Position numbers and translations under genes: made by a program. The notes below the pieces were generated by a model. That model saw nothing but the letters and a program-made list of their open reading frames with translations, ran no database searches and was not told where the DNA came from. From Gammaproteobacteria bacterium 54_18_T64 (lineage in GTDB: Bacteria; Pseudomonadota; Gammaproteobacteria; Pseudomonadales; Porticoccaceae): a DNA stretch of 64,000 nucleotides. This document shows positions 57,733 through 64,000 of the stretch, one piece after another. The stretch spans positions 41,604 through 105,603 of the forward strand of contig MAAU01000059.1 in NCBI GenBank assembly GCA_002162825.1, given 5' to 3'. Numbering within the stretch: position 1 is the stretch's first letter; each line of letters begins with the position of its first letter.

Positions 57733-58398
57733 TTAATCCGCGACATCGCGCCAAAAATGCCGTTTCAGCCAGTAGTCCAAACTGACATAACGGCCACCTC
57801 CAGTGAAAAACAAACTGAGCAGCATGATTAAATATGTCGCCGCAAACTCAATGCCATTATTGAGCACCACAAAGTTACCCTTTTCCGTCAGCCAGCTGTA
57901 GTTGCCATTATCTTTCAGTAGGCTCTTGGCGACGGCGACACGCCGGCCCACCTCTTCACTGTTTTCGAGACTGCGCTGGGCAGCGGGGATGCCAACATCG
58001 GCGAGAATTTTTGCCGTGCTGGTGTCGGGATTGCCCGGTGCGATAGCGAACCAACCGTGCTGCCAATGCACCGTCATCATCGCCACCGCCATGGAAATAA
58101 TCAGCGGTATGGCAAACCAGCGCACGGCCAGGCCAACGAGTAGGGCCACACCACCAACCAGCTCGGCAAATATGGCCAGTGCCACCATTAGCGCCGGTGC
58201 GGGCATGCCCAGGCCCCAATCGGCATTGCCAAACCAGGCCACCATGTCTTCAAAGTTGTGCAGCTTGTGCAAGCCAGCAGCTATCATTATTGGTGCTAAA
58301 TAGAGGCGCAACAACAGTGGCGGCAGGCCCTCGAGCCATTTAATTCGATCAAAAATTGCGTCGTGCAGTACAGTATAAAATAGTGCCAGCTTGCCCAT
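57733..58398 (-). CDS. DoxX family membrane protein
   Basis: A 221-residue integral membrane protein of the DoxX family with four core transmembrane helices (about 25-45, 70-92, 95-112 and 178-196), plus a hydrophilic insert of about 60 residues between helices 3 and 4. The LRLYLAPIMIAAGLHKL and AIFAELVGGVALLVGLAVRW segments are family landmarks. DoxX proteins are linked to quinone redox, oxidative stress or sulfur metabolism, but the exact function varies and is not known here. It lies 97 bp downstream of the GltB-like gene on the same strand. Confidence 0.85.
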   Translation of the reverse strand: MGKLALFYTVLHDAIFDRIKWLEGLPPLLLRLYLAPIMIAAGLHKLHNFEDMVAWFGNADWGLGMPAPALMVALAIFAELVGGVALLVGLAVRWFAIPLIISMAVAMMTVHWQHGWFAIAPGNPDTSTAKILADVGIPAAQRSLENSEEVGRRVAVAKSLLKDNGNYSWLTEKGNFVVLNNGIEFAATYLIMLLSLFFTGGGRYVSLDYWLKRHFWRDVAD

Positions 58399-58495
58399 GG
58401 AGAAATTCTCTTGTGCGGTAATTTTGAAGTCGGCACTTTAGAGAAGCTCAGGCCGGAAAAATTCCCCAAATAATGCGCCGCGCAAAAGACTTTTT

Positions 58496-60040
58496 TCAGG
58501 GCGCCTTTTTCTGTTCTTGCACGGGCCGTAAAAACACCGGGTTTTGCTCCGCTTGACGGCGGTATAAAACATCGAGGGGCACCGACTGACCACACTCGGT
58601 GACAATGCGCGCATGGCTGCGATTCAACTCTCTGGGCTCGCGCACCCCGCAGGAGTGGGCAATCGTGCCAACCTCCTGTTCCATATTCAGCACATAGTTC
58701 GCCACGCGAGTGGCCTTGTCGTTGGGGTCAAGCCCCTGCTGCAGGTTCTTATCGTGGGTGGTAACACCGGTGGGGCAGGTGTTTTTATTACACTGCAGGG
58801 CTTGTATGCAACCAAGAGCAAACATAAAACCCCTGGCCGAAACCACAAAGTCGGCGCCGGCGCACAGCGCCCAGGCGACATCGGCCGGGGTAATTAACTT
58901 GCCAGCAGCAATTAGACGAATGCGCTCGCGCAAGCCAAACTCCTCTAACTTGTCGCCGACCATGGGCAGGGTTTCGCGAATATTCAAACCGGCGCTATCG
59001 AGCAGACTTTGCGGCGCGGCCCCCGTACCACCGTCACCACTATCGACAGTGATAAAGTCGGGAGCAAATTGCTCGACACCGCGCCGTTGAATGGCAAGGC
59101 AGAGTTCGTCAAAAAAGCTGGTGCCACCCACCACCAGTTTGAAACCCACCGGTTTTCCGGTCAGCTCGCGCACATGAGCCAGCTGAGTTAAAAGCTGTTC
59201 GACATTGCGAATATCGGCATGGCCATTGGGGCTAATAGAATCCTCGCCAATGGGGATGCCCCGGGTCATGGCGATCACTTCCGTGACCTTGATACCCGGT
59301 AGGATGCCACCCTTGCCAGGCTTGGCACCCTGACTTAATTTAATTTCAAACATTTTCACCTGGGGGTGGGCCGCGACGGCGAGTAGCTTTTTGTCATCCA
59401 ACTTGCCGGCGTCATCGCGCACGCCATATTTCGCGGTGCCAATTTGAAAGACAATGTCGCCCCCGCCTTCTAGATGGTGGGGCGAGAGCCCGCCCTCACC
59501 GGTATTGATCCAGCAACCGGCCTCAGCCGCACCCCGAGACAGGGCGCTCACCGCCGGTTGTGAAATGGCGCCAAAGCTCATCGCTGAGACATTAAAAAAG
59601 GACGCAGTGGTAAAGGGCTGGTGGCAATGGGGGCCAATGGTCAAGGCCTGTGCGGTGGCGGAGTCCTCCGCCAACGTCGGAAAGGGATCGGTGACAAATA
59701 ACACCGCGCCCGGCTCATTGATATTCTTGGTCGAGCCAAAAGCCACGGTGCCATCGACACTTTTTGCCGCGCGGTAAACCCAGGAACGCTTGGCGCGATT
59801 AAAGGGCATTTCCTCTCTATCCATGGCAAAAAAATACTGCCGAAAAAACTCTCCCAAATGCTCAAAGAAATAGCGAAAACGGCCAACCACGGGGAAATTT
59901 CGACGGATCGCATGCTTGGTCTGACGCGAGTCCACCACATACATATAGAAAATACCGAGAATACCGAGACCCAGTAAAAGGATCAGAAAATCGACAAAAA
60001 CATCCAGCAGTAAAAAGGAGATATCTTCAAAAGCCATCAT
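58496..60040 (-). CDS. Membrane-anchored FMN-binding glutamate synthase family protein
   Basis: A 514-residue protein with one N-terminal transmembrane helix (about residues 8-32) and a long glutamate-synthase central/FMN domain. Key segments are SAMSFGAISQPAVSALSRGA, GEGGLSPHH, KPGKGGILPG, IKLSQGAKPG and ITVDSGDGGTGAAP, and the iron-sulfur cluster cysteines in LGCIQALQCNKNTCPTGV. It lacks the glutaminase domain, so it is not GOGAT itself. These short GltB-like oxidoreductases are widespread, and their substrate is not known to me. The ATG at 60038-60040 has AGGG about seven bases before it; a TTG lies one codon upstream. It is flanked by a small membrane ORF upstream and doxX downstream on the same strand. 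Confidence 0.88.
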   Translation of the reverse strand: MMAFEDISFLLLDVFVDFLILLLGLGILGIFYMYVVDSRQTKHAIRRNFPVVGRFRYFFEHLGEFFRQYFFAMDREEMPFNRAKRSWVYRAAKSVDGTVAFGSTKNINEPGAVLFVTDPFPTLAEDSATAQALTIGPHCHQPFTTASFFNVSAMSFGAISQPAVSALSRGAAEAGCWINTGEGGLSPHHLEGGGDIVFQIGTAKYGVRDDAGKLDDKKLLAVAAHPQVKMFEIKLSQGAKPGKGGILPGIKVTEVIAMTRGIPIGEDSISPNGHADIRNVEQLLTQLAHVRELTGKPVGFKLVVGGTSFFDELCLAIQRRGVEQFAPDFITVDSGDGGTGAAPQSLLDSAGLNIRETLPMVGDKLEEFGLRERIRLIAAGKLITPADVAWALCAGADFVVSARGFMFALGCIQALQCNKNTCPTGVTTHDKNLQQGLDPNDKATRVANYVLNMEQEVGTIAHSCGVREPRELNRSHARIVTECGQSVPLDVLYRRQAEQNPVFLRPVQEQKKAP

Positions 60041-60059
60041 CAACCATCCCTGTATATTA

Positions 60060-60203
60060 TTAGCCCCGTCCTTGCAGGCGGAGAAGTATCAAGGCCACCA
60101 GGGGCTTAATCGCAGTCGCTAGAATCCAATAAAGCCCAAGACCTGTCAAAGTTAAAATAAAATCCTTTTTATTAGCCACCCGAACACGGGCCACTGTTAA
60201 CAT
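60060..60203 (-). CDS. Possible small membrane protein
   Basis: A 47-codon frame starting MLTVARVRVANKKDF with a hydrophobic segment (ILTLTGLGLYWILATAIKPLVALILLRL) that could span the membrane once or twice, ending in LQGRG. It is on the same strand as the GltB-like gene and ends 19 bases before its start, a spacing typical of an operon. The frame remains open to 60311 through an ATG at 60231-60233. That ATG sits in the sequence CATG, which is also the start codon of the MATE gene on the other strand. No family is recognised and the ribosome site is poor, so it is uncertain whether it is translated. Confidence 0.4.
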   Translation of the reverse strand: MLTVARVRVANKKDFILTLTGLGLYWILATAIKPLVALILLRLQGRG

Positions 60204-60231
60204 AATAGCGCCTTCGACATTAAGCCGAGCC

Positions 60232-61620
60232 ATGCTCCCTGTTACTAGCGTAAAAGCCCACTTCGCCGCGAATAGCGTGCGCATGTTCAAACTGGCTCTG
60301 CCCATAACCATCGGTCAACTAGCCATCGTCGGCATGAGTGTCACCGACATTATTATTGCCGGGCGCCTCAGTACCGACGACCTCGCTGCGGTGACCCTGG
60401 GTAGCACCGTCTTTAATCTCTCCATCATGCTGGTGATCGGCATCATTCTCGGCAACGGCCCGCTTATCGGCCAGCTGTATAGCGCCGGTAAAATCCAGGG
60501 GCTACGCCAGCAATTTCAAAATTGCCTGTGGCTATGTTTGCCCCTCGGTCTACTCTGCAGTCTTTTCATCGTCGTGGGAATATTCTTCCTGCCCCAGCTC
60601 GACAGCCCCCAACATATCAACGCCATTGCCATAAACTATCTTCTACCCATGACGGGTAGCGCCTTTCTCCTGCCCTACATCATGGCCTTTCGCACTACCT
60701 TTGAGAGCATGGCTCACGCCCGTACGGCGATGGTCTTCAACGTGATGGGCTTTGCCATCAATATTCCTCTCGACTACCTGCTGGTCATGGGCGAATGGGG
60801 CCTACCCGCCCTCGGTGGTGCCGGCTGTGGCTGGGCGACACTCTGTGTCTCCCTGTTCATTGTCGGCGGGGAAGCTCTCTATGCCCGTCGGGCAAGCACC
60901 TTACAGGTCTATCAATTATTGAGTGGCTGGCAAATTTTCGACCGGCGACCCATCGTTGAGACCCTCCGCATCGGCCTACCCATTGGCGGTGCCATACTAG
61001 CGGAGGGGGGCTTTTTCCTGCTCATTCCGCTCCTCGTCGCCCACCTGGGTGCGGTCACCGTCAGTGGCCATTCGGTGGCTATATCCTTCGACTGGATGAT
61101 GTTCATGGTGCCAATGGGTATCTCCCAGGCCATTTCAATACTGGTTGCCCACGAAATGGGGCGACAGCGGGCCGCTCAGGCGCGCAGTATTTGTGCCACC
61201 GGGCTCAGCCTGACGGTGGTCATTGCCCTCGTGCAGGGCGCCTTTGTATTGTTATTTCGCCAGCAAATTGCCGCCCTGTTCACACCCGATGTCGCCGTGC
61301 AGGAGCTAGCGGCATCGCTACTGGTTTACGCCGCCATATTTCGCGTCTTTGACGCCATCAATATCGGCGGCAATGGTGCACTGCGGGGCTATAAAGATAC
61401 TCGTATTACCCTGGTACTGGCCGTTGTTGGCTATTGGCTAGTCGGCTTCCCCCTGTCCTACTCACTGGCCTTGAGTGAAGTATGGGGACCGCCACTGGGT
61501 GTTGAGGGCTTCTGGATAGGCATGGTCATCGCGCTGATTTTCACCGCCAGCCTGACCGCCAGCCGCGTCTATTTTACATCTCGAAACGCCGTGCTAAAAT
61601 TAACAAAGGCGAAAGACTGA
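60232..61620 (+). CDS. MATE family multidrug efflux transporter (NorM-like)
   Basis: A 462-residue inner-membrane exporter of the MATE family, about twelve transmembrane helices in two homologous bundles. The first half has MFKLALPITIGQLAIVGMSVTDIIIAGRLSTDDLAAV, a typical N-terminal signature; the second half repeats the pattern with RIGLPIGGAILAEGGFFLL. NGALRGYKDTRITL is another family landmark. These proteins expel cationic drugs or metabolites in exchange for sodium or protons. The start at 60232 is weakly supported; an ATG at 60283 (MFKLALP) is a plausible alternative. It is divergent from the GltB-like gene and followed after 144 bp by a PilZ gene. Confidence 0.92.
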   Translation: MLPVTSVKAHFAANSVRMFKLALPITIGQLAIVGMSVTDIIIAGRLSTDDLAAVTLGSTVFNLSIMLVIGIILGNGPLIGQLYSAGKIQGLRQQFQNCLWLCLPLGLLCSLFIVVGIFFLPQLDSPQHINAIAINYLLPMTGSAFLLPYIMAFRTTFESMAHARTAMVFNVMGFAINIPLDYLLVMGEWGLPALGGAGCGWATLCVSLFIVGGEALYARRASTLQVYQLLSGWQIFDRRPIVETLRIGLPIGGAILAEGGFFLLIPLLVAHLGAVTVSGHSVAISFDWMMFMVPMGISQAISILVAHEMGRQRAAQARSICATGLSLTVVIALVQGAFVLLFRQQIAALFTPDVAVQELAASLLVYAAIFRVFDAINIGGNGALRGYKDTRITLVLAVVGYWLVGFPLSYSLALSEVWGPPLGVEGFWIGMVIALIFTASLTASRVYFTSRNAVLKLTKAKD

Positions 61621-61764
61621 CTCGCCAAGCAATATCGAGACTGGGTACAACAGGGAAATCGCGCCAGGAAATTGCCAGCTGATTTACTTCGCTGGGCCAA
61701 CATCGCGACATAGTTACGATCCTTTTAGGGCTCGCTAATTTTCCCCATTGACCAGGAACTCAAG

Positions 61765-62184
61765 GTGAAAACACTCAATCCGAAAGAAGCCTGCCTTCTA
61801 GACATCCAAACCCTGCCAGACAAGCCCGAAACGAAAAGACAACAAGCCCCGCGCCCTCCTCGCACCGCCTACACCGCCCTTGCCAAGGTCTACGATATTG
61901 TCAATCAAGCGACCATTGGCTATATCGCCGACATCTCCACCAATGGCTTTATGCTGTTTTCCGGTCTCAACCTACCGGTTAATCAACGACGCCTGGTTTC
62001 CGTCGACCTGCCCCACCCCAATAGAGGTCTGACCACTATTCAGCTCGGCCTGCGCGTCGTTTGGAGCCGGCCCGATAATGGCAATCAAAATTTGCAGGCT
62101 CTGGGCTGCGAAATCATGGCCATCGAGCCCGCCGCCAAGCTTAACTTACTGCACTCATCCCTGGCCTATAGCCACAAAATATAA
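61765..62184 (+). CDS. PilZ domain protein
   Basis: A 139-residue PilZ-like protein. PilZ domains bind cyclic-di-GMP and alter partner activity. The D-x-S-x-x-G motif is intact (DISTNG, residues 56-61). The usual RxxxR motif is not exact: the candidate region has R30 and R33 in APRPPRTAY, two residues apart, so binding of cyclic-di-GMP is uncertain. The start is a GTG (61765-61767) with CAGGA seven bases before it. No membrane segment is present. It is downstream of the MATE gene and upstream of a REP-like repeat; it has no neighbour in signalling, though PAS-GGDEF-EAL at 22.7-25.2 kb could supply the ligand. Confidence 0.78.
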   Translation: MKTLNPKEACLLDIQTLPDKPETKRQQAPRPPRTAYTALAKVYDIVNQATIGYIADISTNGFMLFSGLNLPVNQRRLVSVDLPHPNRGLTTIQLGLRVVWSRPDNGNQNLQALGCEIMAIEPAAKLNLLHSSLAYSHKI

Positions 62185-62336
62185 ACGCCCAAAAAATCAT
62201 TCATAGCCTGCCCGCACCGGCACGGCGCAACCGCCTCGACGGCACAGATACTTGCCCCCGGCCTGAAAAGTTAGCCTTGCAGTCAAGTGTATGAAGCAGT
62301 ACCGTGAACTCAGAAAATTACAATAAATCATAAACA

Positions 62337-62445
62337 GGGATCAGGTTACATCTATCACCGAGATAGAGCGCACCTTGTAGTATCAAACGTAGTTTCTATA
62401 GCCAGAATGTTGGATAAGGTTATTGGTCAGATGTAATCCTGCCCC
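62337..62445. repeat. REP/MITE-like inverted repeat element
   Basis: A 109-bp unit with near-perfect terminal inverted repeats of 17 bases (left GGGATCAGGTTACATCT, right AGATGTAATCCTGCCCC), differing by two single-base offsets. A second small stem TCTATC/GATAGA lies just inside the left end. The right end abuts the ribosome site of the amidohydrolase gene. Similar short ends are often linked to Y1-type REP-associated transposases in marine gammaproteobacteria, but no transposase is in this window and I cannot search for more copies. Confidence 0.55.
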
Positions 62446-62460
62446 ACGCAGGAGTTAAAC

Positions 62461-64000
62461 ATGTCCACCTATGACACGATTATTCAAAACGGTCTTATTT
62501 TCGATGGCAGCCGGATCCCCCGCTACAAGGGCGATATCGGCATCAAAGACGGTGTTATTGCCAAGATCGGTCGACTCGACAGCGGCACTGCCAAACAGGT
62601 ACTCGACGCCGAGGGCAAGCACGTTTGCCCCGGCTTCATTGACCTGCACACCCACTACGACGCACAAATATTCTGGGACCCCTACTGCACCCTCTCCGGC
62701 TGGCACGGCATCACCTCCGTGGTCATCGGCAACTGTGGCTTTGGCTTTGCCCCGGTTAAACCCGAGCTGCGCGAGCGCTCCATGTTATCGATGACGCGTG
62801 TCGAAGCCATCCCCTTTGAGTCCATGAAGGAGGGCATGCCCTGGGATTGGGTGACCTTCCCCGACTATCTCGACAGCCTCGAGCGCACCCCCAAGGCCAT
62901 TAATATTCTGCCCTATGTGCCCCTTGTGCCCCTGCTGATTTGGGTGATGGGTATGGAGCGCGCCAAGGCCGGCGAGCTGCCAACACCGGAAGAGGAAGCC
63001 GAAATCATCCGTATCCTCGAAGAGGCCATGGATGCCGGTGGTTGTGGCTGGTCGGCCCAGCGCCTGGCCCCGGGTTGTGGCGCCGATGTACAGCGCGACT
63101 ACGATGGCACACCGATGCCCACCGACGTGATGCACAACTCCACCTGTGTCGCCCTCGCCAAGGTACTGGCCAAGCGCAACGATGGCTTTATTCAAATGAC
63201 CATGCTCAGCGGCAATAACCCCGAGGCCGACAGGGCTCACCTCGAAGAACTCGCCGAGGCCAGCGGCCGCCCCATCCTCTACAACGTGGTACAAGCCAAT
63301 GCCAATGACCCCAGTGTCCATCGCGACACACTGAAGTGGCTCAGCGAATGTCACGCCCGCGGCAATAAGGTCTACGGTCAGGGCCTGACCACCGATGCCG
63401 GCTTTAATTTCTCCCTCGACGAATGGAACCTCTGGGACGACTCCGAGGCCTGGCGCCATGTCACCACCGGCACCTTTGAAGAACGTCTCGCCAAAATGGC
63501 CGACCCGGCACTACGGCAAAGTTTGAAAGATAACCCACCTGGCTTCGCGGCTACCGGCCCCATCGAAGAGAGCGTACTGATTCGTACCAATTCCGACCAA
63601 TTCAATGAATTTAAGGACCACAAAGTCGGCCTGATCGCCGAGAAAACCGGCAAACACCCGGTCGACGCCATGCTCGATATCGCCGTGGGCACCAATCTCA
63701 AAGCCGAGTTCTTTGCAACCCTGCCCAATGCCGGCAATCTGGAATATATGAAGGAAATCATCGACGACCCCTTTATCACCTTCGGTGTCTCCGACGGTGG
63801 CGCCCACACACGCTTCCTCACCGCCGGGCGCTACCCCACCGAAGCCATCACCAAGTACGTGCGCGAGCACAAAATGCTGTCATTAGAAGAGGTTCACTGG
63901 CGCTTGAGTTCATTGCCCGCCTCCCTGGCCGGCTTTAAGGACCGCGGCCAAATTAAGGAGGGCGCGCCGGCCGATATTGTGGTCTACGACTATGAAAACC
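62461..64000 (+). CDS. Amidohydrolase, N-acyl-D-amino-acid deacylase/D-aminoacylase type (cut by window end)
   Basis: The reading frame starts at ATG 62461 (GCAGGAG seven bases before) and is still open at the window end, giving at least 513 codons. It is a zinc amidohydrolase of the D-aminoacylase/dihydropyrimidinase-like group. The metal-binding HxH is in GFIDLHTHYDAQIFWDP and the metal-binding cysteine region is VIGNCGFGFAPV, a D-aminoacylase feature. The catalytic aspartate is in FGVSDGGAHTRFL. The final LPASLAGFKDRGQIKEGAPADIVVYD segment is the conserved C-terminus. It may hydrolyse N-acyl-D-amino acids or a related amide; the exact substrate is not determined. The stop codon lies beyond 64000. 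Confidence 0.9.
   Translation, partial: MSTYDTIIQNGLIFDGSRIPRYKGDIGIKDGVIAKIGRLDSGTAKQVLDAEGKHVCPGFIDLHTHYDAQIFWDPYCTLSGWHGITSVVIGNCGFGFAPVKPELRERSMLSMTRVEAIPFESMKEGMPWDWVTFPDYLDSLERTPKAINILPYVPLVPLLIWVMGMERAKAGELPTPEEEAEIIRILEEAMDAGGCGWSAQRLAPGCGADVQRDYDGTPMPTDVMHNSTCVALAKVLAKRNDGFIQMTMLSGNNPEADRAHLEELAEASGRPILYNVVQANANDPSVHRDTLKWLSECHARGNKVYGQGLTTDAGFNFSLDEWNLWDDSEAWRHVTTGTFEERLAKMADPALRQSLKDNPPGFAATGPIEESVLIRTNSDQFNEFKDHKVGLIAEKTGKHPVDAMLDIAVGTNLKAEFFATLPNAGNLEYMKEIIDDPFITFGVSDGGAHTRFLTAGRYPTEAITKYVREHKMLSLEEVHWRLSSLPASLAGFKDRGQIKEGAPADIVVYDYEN

Noticed and set aside
62455-63870. Long antisense frames opposite the amidohydrolase
   Set aside because: They lie on the strand opposite a well supported zinc amidohydrolase and show no domain; a reading frame with ribosome site and HxH motif is on the plus strand.

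Overview
The window is a gene-dense stretch of a Gammaproteobacteria chromosome. It carries several gene orders known from Escherichia and Pseudomonas: PBP1A-nudE-yrfG-hslR-hslO-pckA, hemYXDC-algR-algZ divergent from argH, lptM-lysA-dapF-DUF484-xerC, gatCAB divergent from mreBCD-maf-rng-yhdP, and glnK-amtB. The Pseudomonas-like argH/algZ/algR/hemC order, together with PA4642-type, DUF484 and AlgZ/AlgR genes, suggests a free-living and probably marine gammaproteobacterium related to Cellvibrionales/Pseudomonadales. That placement is inference. I saw no rRNA, tRNA, CRISPR array, insertion sequence or prophage gene.

Layout. 0-6.4 kb: the 3' end of a bifunctional penicillin-binding protein, nucleotide and sulfur housekeeping (cysQ, nudE, yrfG), heat-shock/redox proteins (hslR, hslO) and pckA. 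6.4-12.7 kb, minus strand: algZ-algR followed by hemC-hemD-hemX-hemY. 12.7-18.2 kb, plus strand: argH, then the tightly overlapping lptM-lysA-dapF-DUF484-xerC operon for lysine/diaminopimelate and chromosome dimer resolution. 18.2-20.3 kb, minus strand: an ammonium transporter with a P-II gene on each side. 20.3-31 kb: a 490-bp regulatory gap, comM, dodecin, a PAS/GGDEF/EAL protein, smrA, cardiolipin synthase, a CinA-like protein, a GST and a bifunctional beta-oxidation enzyme. 31-44.2 kb: a PA4642-like gene and gatBAC (minus), then mreBCD-maf-rng-yhdP-nitrilase (plus).

From about 44 to 64 kb the content becomes more accessory. It includes a YccA-like membrane protein, a BKACE (DUF849) enzyme, an exported MsrB with a degenerate zinc site, an HDOD protein, a decayed TPR gene, a luciferase-like flavin enzyme, an SDR, an orphan COX3/COX4 pair with a six-helix membrane protein, an aldehyde dehydrogenase and a class III CoA-transferase. 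After these come cysZ, rhlB, a DoxX protein, a membrane-anchored GltB-like FMN enzyme, a MATE exporter, a PilZ protein, a REP-like inverted repeat and a truncated D-aminoacylase-type amidohydrolase that runs off the window.

I found no clear new defence or mobile system. The least explained module is the orphan heme-copper-oxidase-like subunit III/IV pair plus the six-helix protein at 50.6-52.2 kb inside a catabolic gene neighbourhood. Other points worth a second look are the missing canonical start codon of mreC, the 109-bp inverted repeat upstream of the terminal amidohydrolase, and the cysteine-depleted periplasmic MsrB.
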